DNA of 64,000 nt from Lunularia cruciata (lineage: Eukaryota > Streptophyta > Marchantiopsida > Lunulariales > Lunulariaceae). The DNA lies in assembly GCA_948567375.1 (NCBI GenBank), contig OX419759.1, positions 32,155,493-32,219,492 of the forward strand, in the 5' to 3' direction. A model generated the notes under the pieces. That model had not been told where the DNA came from and searched no databases. It saw nothing but the letters and a program-made list of their open reading frames with translations. Position numbers and translations under genes: made by a program. How positions within the stretch are numbered: the first letter of the stretch is position 1; each line of letters starts with the position of its first letter. Positions 11,291 through 22,844 of this stretch are shown here, one piece after another.

Positions 11291-14200
11291 CCAGGAGCTC
11301 CGTGGACTTCACAGCTCTGAGTTCTCAAATTGCGGAAGCTTTTGAGAACAAGTTACTCAGCCAAAACCGCCAAGAACATGTCCTTGACCTGTGATTCAAT
11401 TTCCTTTTTCTCCACAAAAGATGGCCGGTACGCTAAATTTGAGTGAAATTTGAGAATGATTGAAACAAAAGCTTCCCCGGGCAGACTTTGTTTCTAAATC
11501 TGTCGTCCTCTCTGACGTTTCCACGGCCACCTTCCCACTCCACAAAACGGGATACAAATCCGCTCCGCTCTGCGATGGACTGTCTTGACGCCAATGGTAA
11601 GCAGACAAACTCCGCAAACAAATTCCTGCAGCGATTTCAACTTTCAGCTCTCCTCCCAGTCGGGGAATTGAACAACATTTCTCGCGCTTCCAGCCACCTC
11701 AACGCTATGATTTTCTGAGGCAGCGGCACCAGCAGCAGTTGGAATGAACGAATTGCACTTGGAGAAAAGATCTGCAGCGAATCTTTCGTCCCCCTGTCCT
11801 TTGCCTTTTAACCTGCAGTGAATCTTTCAACTACCTTCTCCCCTCCTCTTGCATTATCCTTGTGTTTCTCGACTGCAATGTTATCTGGAGGAGCTTATCT
11901 TCAGCCTCTCCTCTCTCTCTCTCTCTTCTCTCCTCGTGACACTTTTGGCTGTGCTCAATTCCAAGCAAACACCAGATAAGAACATCTGGACTATAGTAGA
12001 TCCTCTATTGCAGATGGCTGGACTATTACTACGTCCTATAAAGCAACCAAACATAACAGTAGCAGTGTCGCAGTCCTACTTCCATCATTATATTTCTTTT
12101 ATCTTCTTTCGCTTATTACCAAGGAAAATATAATCCGTACGTTCCCATTTTTCATGTTATTCAAGATTTTTTTAATTTGACCTTTCTAAAAATATTATTA
12201 TTATTTTCTGTAAAAATTTAAAGCCATATAAATTTTCTAAATAATTTGATATTTATATCTTTCAATTATCCATAAACAGTATCTCTTTCAAATATTTTCA
12301 GAAAGATTTTGCTTATATTTGATATCATTATGATTCATATTATCTTTTACGGTAGATGATTCTATAATTTGTTACAGATCCTACATAAATAGATATCATA
12401 ATATAATTGAAACTCTATTTATTATTCAATCTAGTCCTTAATAAATGAAATTCTTTTTGTCTTTCTGCATCCATATTTTTAAGTTCAGGCTACTCAATTT
12501 CTTACATAATTTTCATATTAATGTTATTTCAGTCTTTACAAATATTATTTATTGAACTATCTAACGTTAGCGAGAAGCAATATAGTCCATGAAATATTTC
12601 CAGTAGAAGAATTTCTATCTAAATTTTACAACAAAAAAATTTTAAAATAAAATTTAACAAATATATTTATCTAATATTTAATATGAAAGAAAAGAGAAAT
12701 TTGACCTTCTGTTACATTCATATTTTATATTAAATAAAAATGTAACTTATCTATCATCACCCTGAAAGTAACCTCAGGATGAATAATTAATATTATATAT
12801 CTATACAAATATTTGAGAGGTCAACATATCTTCCTAGCGTTTTGATGAGATTAAAATATTAAAAGACTAATTTTAATATTATATTTTCTCCGCACATTTG
12901 GTTGAAACATGAGTGGCCTAGTGATCACTTAATTCAATATTTATTTGACCATTTGAGTATAGATATTTTAGACATATATCTACAAAGATCAACTGTTATT
13001 TTAATAATAGATAAGTATAAAATAGAGATATTCCATTCTTTACAAATAATTCTTTTCCATTTTTATTTTCTTTTATATTTTCAATTTTTTTATCTAATAA
13101 TCTTTCAATATTTACTCATTGATGGTGCTGTATTGTATACAACATCTAAATAATTCGGTATTTATCTTGGTGCTTGGCTGTAAAGAGTTTCTGACTATTT
13201 CATAAAAATCATAATGGACTATATTTATATGTCCATAATCTAAATTTATTATAATTTTAATTTTAATTAATAAAAATAAGTTCTTATAAACAATATTCTA
13301 TTCTCTAAACCTGTTATTCATAATTAGTTAAATATAAATTCATCAATAGTACTGAATTCCTAAAATGAATTTTTGTGATAATTTAAATAAGGAGTTTGAT
13401 ATATTTATCTTTAATATTTATAGATTTATGGATATGTATCTCCTTTTCTTCTTCTATTGACAAATTTTCTTGATTTATTTGTTTTTAAATTATTAAAAAT
13501 ATATATAGAATTTAATAGAAATTTTAAATATTATATAATTATGATTTAATCATATAAATAATAGATTGTTTAAAAATTTCTTTGATTCTATTTTATGAAC
13601 GTATTTACTGATTATTAATAAATTAAGTTCTTAAGTGTATAAAACGTTTTAGTAAATATAAATTAAATATAATGATACTAAGATCTTTAAATGCATATTA
13701 CTAATCATAAAAGTAAACTTCACAATACTAGAAATAGGGACAAAATACATAATAAGAAAAATTCAGTGGAATTTATAATATTATAGTATAATCAAACCAT
13801 ATGAATTAGTTGAATTGATTTAATGCTCATTTCTCTTGTTTAGATTCTTCATTGAATCCGAGGATCGATGGATTTGCAATTTGTAATCATATCAATTTTC
13901 CTAACTCCAAAAAGTACTTAAAAGATCTATATATATATCATGTAGGAAAATAAGCGACCTTTACATCACCAAATTTAACCCAATAATATCTTCTACACAG
14001 ATGTATACCCTATTGTTATATAGTATAAAAAAAAAAATTTATATCTCTCAATTTCAATAAATAGTCATCTTAAAATTTTATAGCTAACTAATGATAAGAA
14101 AATGTTAGCATATTACAGGAAGTTATATATGCTTGAATATTGTAAAATTGTGTGTCTGTAATTATTCTAACTGACTTATTGACATTAGCTTTTAGATTTG

Positions 14201-16300
14201 ATGTGTGTAATGTAGATGACAAACTTTATGAAAAAGTAGATTCTTATAGAAGTTTAGTTTATCGTTAGATTGCTTGGAACTAAAACAAGGAAGATAATAT
14301 GACAATGTTAAATATATTCAAATCTATTTAAAATCAATCGGGGAATATGATAACTTGGAATCGTAATTGAAAATAGATTATTGTAATAATTTTCAACAAG
14401 TAACTGTTCTGCTCTTCTTATTACTTACTGCAGTCTATATATTGATAATGACCCCCAAAGAAATATGAAATTCAAATAATACTTCCATTCTATATCTGCG
14501 ATCTAAGATTGACCAAGTAAGAAGGTCAAAGAGTAATATAGTGAATTGTTGAGGATGTTATATAGTTCTCCATATATTGTGTTGTTCTAGTCTATTATCA
14601 CAAGGGAAGATTGCTGATTAGTAATCTTGTAACTCTTTCTTTCTAATCTTTGATGTGAGGATCATACATTGCTTAAAATTCGTTCTTTCTAATTCATACG
14701 GACAAAAGAAAACTAATAATAGTAAATGGTAAATGTATATAGAATATATATATTAGAGAAGACAATAGGTAATATCAAATAATTTACGGTAAAAATAACC
14801 TTGATAATATGAAATAGTTTAGAATTATATAGAGAGAGATTATGACCTTTAAAGTATTGCCCATACAATATTGCCGTTTTCATAAAATGAATAACTAATA
14901 TATCGACAACTAAAAGGAGAAAAAAGAATTAACCTCCCCGGCGTTGCGAACGTTCGAAGAAGCTCGAAGTACACTCAACATTTGTATTGTTACCGAAAGC
15001 ACTTCCATTCAACTAAGTCATTGAGCAACCGAGAGATTTCACTGATCATTCCAACTAAACTATCTAGCGTTGACTAAGTTATCTAGTGTGGAGTAAACGA
15101 CTATAAAACTTAGCTAGAGTAATAAACCAAATCTATCATGTACTCCATTTGTTCAACATCTTCAAAGAGATCGTTAACTAACTCAGATGACTTTTACTGA
15201 TGTAAAGAAATGTATATTAGGAAATGAGAACTCCTTCTGTCAGTTACTGTCTATTGAAGCTCACAAGAGATATAGTTGAATAAGATATAGTGATGATTGT
15301 AGGAAAATAAGAAAATATGTCATGCCTATTGGTTTATTGATTGAGGTACGAAGAACCCACTGTGGCGACGGCCAACCACAGGCCGAGGGTCCACTTACGG
15401 ACCTTCGGCCCATGCTAGTTTATATGGATGCCTGCCACACTTACCATCATCTATTTACCAAACCAGCATATTCATGGTTGTGGACCTTCCCCCATTTAAT
15501 TGTTCGATGATTAGGGTACAGCCAGGTCTATTCTCTCATACGAGAGAATAAAATGAAAAAAAACATGTATTAACTCCAATAACTCCATTAATCCATGTTG
15601 ATATGTTAACCACTCCCTCACACCTTAGTTAAATGAGGAATGCACCTTTCATCCGATGTTTAATAATACAAAACTGATAGTATCCATCTTCGAAGTGTTT
15701 GTCATGATTGATGAGATACCAAGTCATCTTCAGATAGGAGTGTTAATGAGATTGTGAACGAGTGAATTCATTCATTACAACTAAGTTCTAACCACTCTAT
15801 TCTCTCGTTCAAATAAAACATGAAGCGTTTATTGCAAGTGAGGAAAACGCCAACTAGGAATGAAACATACAAGCCACTAACGGATGAAATCGAGTAAAAC
15901 CATGAATTCTTAAAGCGCGAATTGACTTTGCACAACGGTACATCTTGAAGCTATAACCATCGAACCACGACTTTCAACGCGACCATAATACCTTGAAGGT
16001 GTAAAGATTTTGGCCAATGTTGGCGTGGACGAAAGGTGGGTCCTCAACCAATCATTGTGTAGCTATTCAGGCAAAAAGCGCAGACCCCGGGTCCGTATCT
16101 GCTGGATGTTCCTTGAGGACGGGTTTCTGTGGGCCCTGAAGGGGAAAAGCATGTGCAAGTGATGTTGAGGCTTGCTGGCCCGGGCCACCAATTTTTCTCG
16201 ACACGCAACGCAACAACGGAGTCTTCAGCGTGACGGTAGGCACGTGAAAGGATTATACTACCCGGGAATGGTCAAGCGCTTGGGTACAGGGTTCCATACT
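11291..16300. other. Phosphatase 5' region and long AT-rich spacer
   Basis: 11291 to about 11,900 is moderate-GC, with a (CT)n tract near 11,915-11,930; it probably holds the 5' untranslated region and promoter of the phosphatase gene. From about 12,130 to 14,930 the DNA is strongly AT-rich, with no coding frame that could be supported. GC rises from 14,930. A short hairpin (GGCCGAGGGTCC, spacer ACTTAC, GGACCTTCGGCC) lies at about 15379-15408. Around 15,915-16,030 a stretch beginning GACTTTGCACAACGG resembles one at 58,303 beyond the retroelement cluster, so both belong to a dispersed repeat. Confidence 0.45.
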
Positions 16301-16772
16301 TACTAACACAGCCAGCAACTCGGTAGGCAGAGAGCGGTAGACTCAGGAGGAACAAAGAATGAAATTTCTTTACTTCTACAACCATGATGGCATGCATGTC
16401 CTCTGCATCTCAAGCCCACAAAACAGGGTGGGGATTTTGAAGAAACAGCGTGACTTTCTAAAAATCTGGCTGAATGAATCGAAGGAAATCGATGTTTTCG
16501 ATCTTCCCGAATGTGTGGGGAGCAAACCAAACAATGTTGTCCTACCACAAGGATTGTCTGACTTACTCAGCACTTGGATTCTGTAACCCTTGCATAATTT
16601 CTTGAAGCTCACTATTATCTTACAGTAAAAATTTGCAAACTCACCCTGCAGTAACAATCCGGAAACAGAGAACAGCGTCTATTTTATGCTACACCAGATT
16701 CCTCCCATCTTTCGCAATGATAGGTGTACAAGTTGGTTATGGGAGCATTTCCTACACTGACTGATGCAAGAT

Positions 16773-18715
16773 TTATGTAACAGGGTCTTCCAGAGTGGCA
16801 TTGACAAGGTCATTGATCCGAGGATACGACGCCTTCTCATCGAGCTGGTTCTGAGCCCATATCAACATTTTCAAGAGACTCGGTAGCCTAGGATCTGCAC
16901 GTTTGACAAAAACAGAGTCAGTCTCATGTGCCACATGCCCAGCAAAATTTGAGCAAATACTGTCTTCCAGACGGACACAAATGATGATGAAGTATACATA
17001 CTTCTCCCAAGGAATTTTAAAACAAAGACGAACAAACCTTTCTCATGGCTCTGGCTTGTAAGAATTGCAGCATTCAATTCGCTAGCTGTCTTTTGTCTCT
17101 GCGACACATCTAGCAGCTCTCCAACAGGACAACTAGCTGTGTCTTCAAATGCCAACAACGCCACGGTACGTTCCAACTCCTCTAGGAAGGCGTGCTGCAA
17201 AAATTGCAGCAAGACATTATTGATCACCAAAGTTTCATAATCTGAACCCATTTGACAATTTGGGCAGACAACCACTAGTAAAGCCGATGATTAGAAAACT
17301 TCAAGACATACATTCTCTTCACCCCGTGGAGCCAACTCTTCTTGGGCAAACTGTAGTGCTTCCTCGACACTTCCACTTCTAATAAGTTCGATCAGACGTT
17401 GCTGCTGCAAGTGGAAAAAAAGTTGTGGATTCGTGTCCAGAATCTGCAAGGTATTGTGATGTCAGAAATCAGCTTCAAGTAATATCTAAAGAACAAAGTG
17501 ATTACAATTTATTCTGCAATCAAGACAAGTGCAACTTTCAAATTTTCGTGCCGACCACTTAAACAGCTCTGAGTTCAATCGCTAATTACGCTAAGGGCCT
17601 GACAGAGAGGACATGTTACTGAACTAAGAGAGCGGATGTTCAAGCATGACACCAGAAGTTTGCAGAGCAGGTTTCATTAAGGCTATCCGCAATCGCTTCT
17701 TCTTCATTCACTTGTCCTACAATATCATGAGGTTCGAGCTTCTTCTCTTGTCACAGTGCTATGTTACGCAGCAAATTCCTGATAGATCTGTTTATTATAC
17801 TGTAAATCCAGCTCGCTATAGATGAAATTACCAACGTTCTAAGGAAAACGCGGAGCACAAAACTAACAGACCTAAAAGAGTCAGTTAATTACCTCTGGGT
17901 TGAGATCATTCACTTTTTCGATAGCGTCTTCCACATTACCGCACTGTACTGCCTTTCGCACGGCCATCCTGTCTGTTATCGTCCCCAGGTCTATGTCTGC
18001 TGTTTCCAGCTCAGGCGAACAGTTCTCAGTATATGTCCAAGACCTTCAGGCTATTCTAAAAGGAAAACAGAATGACTCTAAACGACACAAGAAGAGCAGG
18101 CTTGGTTCAGTTTCCTAGAACCACAACATCTGGCGAGAAAATTCTTCACTGCACGTGAAGAAAGCCAAACATTAAGCATGCTCGCTCTTCAATACGAAAA
18201 CCTCTTAAATTTAAATGGTGGGACTCTCTTCGCTTTAGATAATGTTGGATGGAAATTCATCGACCATTCCAGAGCTATACTCGACTTGTGCTTTTGGTGA
18301 CAACAAAATGTAACTTCGAATACTCTGTGTTCTCTGTGATTTTAAACCAAACCCTCGTTGTACTGATTCTTCTGAAATCTCAAAGTTTGTTACAGCAGGC
18401 AACCAAACTTCTATACGCAGGTTTAACTGCTAAACCGTGTGCACCTTAGATGCTAGGATGTGAAATTAGGGCTATTGGTATTCCACAAGGACACTCATCG
18501 CATGGACACGCAAAAACAAATATTAATTAGGGATTTATCAGGATACGTTGAGTTCCAGATTCCATCTGGAACTTCTCCGCAGCTTCCACATATCCTTCAG
18601 TGACGAGGAAGTTCATGACCAATTTGTTCATGTCTTCCTTCCTGATCTTCACATCGGCCAACTTCTTTTCCCATTCTTCCTTCGTTATCACCTTCTTCGA
18701 CGATGACTGCCACAT
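16773..18715 (-). CDS. GID8: GID8 homologue (LisH-CTLH-CRA subunit of the GID/CTLH ubiquitin ligase), 5 exons
   Basis: Exons are 18715-18547, 17999-17893, 17443-17312, 17194-17038 and 16894-16773, all GT-AG with agreeing phases, giving 228 aa, the usual length. The start ATG at 18715 gives [19 protein letters not shown]. LisH is at about 28-54 ([20 protein letters not shown]), CTLH at about 60-118 ([20 protein letters not shown]) and CRA at about 115-215 ([13 protein letters not shown], then [15 protein letters not shown]). GID8 is a scaffold of the GID/CTLH RING E3 ligase; in yeast this complex degrades gluconeogenic enzymes, and the complex is conserved in plants and animals. LisH and CTLH-CRA bind other subunits. 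The sequence reads as intact and very conserved. The sequence left of the stop to about 16,300 is probably 3' untranslated. Confidence 0.96.
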
Positions 18716-21477
18716 TCTCACAAAATCACAGAGAAAAGAAAGATCGCATTACTTTCAATCCCTCCTACACCCAGTCACAAGCACTGACACATGCCCCTAC
18801 AAAGTCTAGCACAAATCCTCCTGCCTCCATGTCTACGCTACAATTGAACACGTCAGGTGATCATACTACTTAGCACTCAACAAATTTCATTCCAACCACT
18901 CGAGAATTCCCTTCACCAAACCCTCATATTACCATCGGACAACATAAGGTGCAATCCCCAGCACCAGGATTTCTTTCCAGGATTTCTCTCACGCTGCCTC
19001 TTCCTAGTCGTCTTTCATGCACTCCCCTGACCCTCTCCCTGAATTCCGAAGCCTAAACTGCTCTCCGCTTCCAAGAATGCAATTTCCTTCCTACTCAAAT
19101 AACGCTTCGGCTCTCTTAATGCGTCTATGCTCCTGAATTCAGCACTCTTCCCCACCGCTATAATCTTCCCGACTTTGCGACTCTCGGCTTTGCTTGTCCG
19201 AAAGCTGATACAAAGCTGCAGCTACTCTACAAATAGCATATTAGTGCCAAGAAGGACTTGTCGCAAGCCAGACAGGCGAATTGGGAGAGAGGAAGGCCGA
19301 GACCGAAGGACAAGGAAAGGCGGAGGAGGCGCTTTTCTTCTTGCTGCCAAAAGCAAACCAGAGGAGTCACGGTACGCCTTCCGATTGACTGCGCGCTTAA
19401 ACTACCCTTATGTCTAAGAAAGAAGAATTTCCTATCTCTAGTGCTATCAGAAGATGAGGTTAAGAGACGGTGGAGTGGACAAAGGTAAACAAACACCTAT
19501 TTTTCTGTGGAATAAATGAATGAATGAATGTTTAATGACAGCGGTTCGAATCCGCTTGTCCCCAGTTGAGAGAATACACATCTCATTAATCATGAGATGA
19601 GTATTGCAAGTATTAGTGTGAACTTTAACAACCTAATCCAACCAACTCGATTCTCACGCCCTCAGAAATTCAAACTAGTCAAGTCATGAATACATGGGCA
19701 TACAACTAGATTTTGATTAATCCGAATATTAATGCTTGCATGACCTGGGCACCCAACTAGTCTATGTAGTTGGAAGTTCCAGGGTTTTCGAGGATTTTAA
19801 CAAGGTATTTATTAGACACACTTATATCTTGATGAAGTTCCTACCTGTTCTCCTGGAAATTCGAGTCTTTAAGGATTGTAGAGACTCGAACTTAGTAGTT
19901 CAGATGTCATCTACAAAATGATTAGTAATTTTGACGCATAGAAGTTTGTCATCTTCTTCATCGTGCTCTACTGGTGACTAACTGCGTACTTATATGAACC
20001 CTGTATCATGAAGAATCTCCGTATCGAGAAGCGAGTTTGGAGTTCAAAATATCAAGGATCATAAAAAGGTAAGCAGTACCTACCTTTTATTTACTAGTTT
20101 TAACAAAACCTGGACGTTCTTAAAGTATTGTAGCTTAAGCATCAGTTCAGCTGTTCCTATTCACTTCCACTTACAAGATATTAGATTAAGTATCAGCTGA
20201 ATCGTCTCTATCCATCTGCCGTATGGAATACTGACACATAGAATAAACCTTTTCTTATTTTCTCTTCCGGTATGGAAATCTGATGTTTGCAATTGTTTTT
20301 AACTTTGAGCACGTACGAAGCAGCTCATCCTTTTTATATTCTGCAGTGAGTGAGAGCAAAATATATTATTAAGTGGTATGAAAACATGACAAAATATTTT
20401 AGATGCTCCAACCCACTTGTGTTCTGGCTTCTGATTTTTATAGTTAATCTTATTAATAACTACTAGTACTACGTTTAGTTTCATCAGATTTGATAGCACT
20501 ATAGGGATATTCCATCTTCTCGTTCTATAAGTATGTATAGTTTTTCAATAAACGAGTTTTGTTAGACACTCCTTGCATTTGGAAGATGATTAACATATCA
20601 AATAATATTAATATCAATCCAATGCTAAAGACATCGTTGAACATGCTAGATATCTTGCTGGCCATTCTAACGAAGCTTTTTAGGGTAAGAATAAGATCTC
20701 GTTGGCTTGTTAAGAGACTTCACAAACCATTCTACGTAAGTGATTTTTCAACGAATTGTATGGCCTACTTCGCTAATCTTATGTTATGTAAGCAAAACCC
20801 TTACCCTTAGTGTTTTATTAATTTAACTTGTATTTGAAGTGGTTATTGTGGTATCAAAAAAATTTCTGAATTTTACATCCACTGAGATTAAAAATATGGA
20901 CTCAATTTTGAATTCATGGTGAAATGGAGAATATCTTTAAAAGAATTATCTTTGGTACATCATTTATTGCTTGTTAACATAAGCCTGAAATTTAAAATGC
21001 ATGGTGAGATAAAAATTTATCTCAAAAAAATTCTCAATGGTATACAAATTTATGGCTTTTGAATCTAAACTTAAATTTAAAATACATGGTGAAGTTAAAA
21101 GATTTCTCTTTGGTCACTCATTTGTATGATTTTTGGATCAAAATGAGAAAAAATCAAAGATCAAGAGCTACTAACTGGCTATTTGGATTTGGAAATCAAA
21201 TTTACAAATTGCAAATCAGACACAAGATATGAGTTCTAGGATTTGGTAAAAAAATTTATCTAATATCTATTTTAAGCAATTGATGTTGCATAAAAAGCTC
21301 TAGATTTGACATCTAATGAGATGAATTTTATGAAAAGTGGACCTTATGCAATAGAATTACTGAAAAATGATCTAAATTTATTTTCTTAAATACAAAATTT
21401 CACAATTTAGGAGTTTATACTATAATATTCAAGGATCAAACCTCTATTTACTTTATTTTACCCTTGATCATTTTACC
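18716..21477. other. GID8 5' region, then AT-rich spacer up to element 1
   Basis: 18716 to about 19,500 is moderate-GC with overlapping short frames on both strands, probably the GID8 leader and promoter. An ATGA tetranucleotide run (about 19,512-19,530) is followed by a tRNA-like T-arm. From 19,570 to 21,477 the sequence becomes AT-rich; no gene or known repeat was recognised. Confidence 0.45.
19540..19564 (+). other. tRNA-like T-arm and 3' acceptor strand (fragment)
   Basis: AGCGG TTCGAAT CCGCT forms a perfect 5-bp T stem with a 7-base T loop matching the TTCGA B-box consensus. TGTCCCC plus an A discriminator follow, as in the 3' acceptor strand. No matching GGGGACA strand, D arm or anticodon arm lies 45-60 bases upstream. 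This is therefore at most a 3' tRNA remnant, for example from a tRNA-derived SINE, or chance. Confidence 0.3.
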
Positions 21478-21482
21478 TTTTA

Positions 21483-21889
21483 TGTAAAAGACCAAGGAGA
21501 GAAATAGGAGAATGGAAGATCACATTGTGCCACTTGAATATGAGTAAACTCCAAATGCCTAGCATGAGTTTTGGCTCTTGTATTGATAGGGATCCTACAA
21601 AGCTTTTAAAGAAGCTTCTCAAGAAGCTTCCTCAAGCCGCTTTCTTGGAGTGCAAGTTAAGTTAATCGGGAAGCTTCTCAAGAAGCTTCCTTCTAGAAGT
21701 CATTTACTTTGTGTGCAAGCTAAGGTAGTTGTTTCCTTCTAGAGGCTATCTACTTGGGGTGCAAGCTAAGCTAGCCATGAAGCTTCCCAAGAAGCTTTCT
21801 AGATACTTCTAGAATATTCTATGCTAATGTGTCTTATTTTTTGCTTCGTTGGCCCTACTAACTTTGTCACTAAACTCTATATTGTTACA
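21483..21889 (-). repeat. Element 1, 3' LTR
   Basis: 407 bp, direct partner of the LTR at 29517-29947. Immediately upstream, in element orientation, is the polypurine tract CGGTGGGGGAATA. The TATA box is changed (CCTATCAATA), but the TTCTAGAATATTC heat-shock-element-like triple at 21807-21819 is kept. Confidence 0.92.
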
Positions 21890-21924
21890 TATTCCCCCAC
21901 CGCTAGTTGGTGATGTTCTCATCG

Positions 21925-22125
21925 CCAATGAAGCTTTGAACTTTGGATGGCCAATTGTGCATTCTGGATATGAGAAAGAAGTTCCCATTTGGCATCATGA
22001 AGGGGATCCCTTTCCAAAGGACCTTGTACTCATATGTTGTCGATGGCCTCGTTGAATGTGGCGATGCACAAGGATATGATCAACTTTGTATTCCTCATTA
22101 TCATTGATAGGGACAAGAGGATGGG
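21925..22125 (-). pseudogene. Element 1 chromodomain
   Basis: After the integrase the minus strand reads EEYKVDHILVHRHIQRG, then in other frames EYKVLWKG and HDAKWELLSHIQNAQ. This is the chromodomain pattern: Y-x-V-E-x-I-L, then Y-L-V-K-W-K-G, then W-E. Frameshifts lie in the middle. Chromodomains of this kind direct integration to heterochromatin. Confidence 0.78.
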
Positions 22126-22844
22126 GAGGTTGGACTCAAGAGGAAAAAGAAGAGAGTTTAGGAACAAAGAGTTTCAACTTGGAAATATGAAATACACAAT
22201 GGATGTGCATATGATAAGGCAAGGCAAGTCGATAAGCAACAAGAGAGACAATTTGGGTGACATCAAAGGGTCCTATCCAATTAAGGGCAAGTTTACAAAC
22301 TTGGGTATCAAGTGGGAGAGGGAGGTTATTGGATGAGAGCATGATCTTATCACCAACTTGAAAGCTGAGATCACGGCAATGGTTATCTGCATATTATTTC
22401 TACCAATTTTGAGCAACAAGGAGATGAGATTTGGCTTGTTGGAGGGATTGGGAGATGGTGGTCAAGAAAGTTGAAGTATGAGGGACATGAGATAGAGGAG
22501 GAGCAAGAAAGGAATCTATAACAAGTGGTTCTTGGCCAAAATTGAGAAAGAAAAGAGAGAATCTAGTGCTTGCTTGTTTAGAATTATTGCATGCAAGCTC
22601 CGCATCTGCAAGACATTCATCCCAATTGGTATGGTGAATGTTGACAAAGGCACAAAGCATATCTTCCAAGGTGCAATTTGCATGTTCAGTTTGTTCATCA
22701 GTTTAAGGATGATAGGCCGTGGACAAAGCAAGCTTGGTGCCAAGTACCAAGAAGAGTGTTTGCCAAAACTTTCCAATGAAGCAAGGATCACGGTCTAAGA
22801 TGAGTACACATGGTATCACGAGGAACAATTGGTCTTGAGAGTGC

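Noticed and set aside
16303-16657. Overlapping frames of 75-93 codons on both strands
   Set aside because: They lie in what is most likely the GID8 3' untranslated region and show no homology to known families.
19127-19496. Three overlapping frames upstream of GID8
   Set aside because: Arg/Lys-rich on one strand and complementary on the other; probably leader or promoter sequence.
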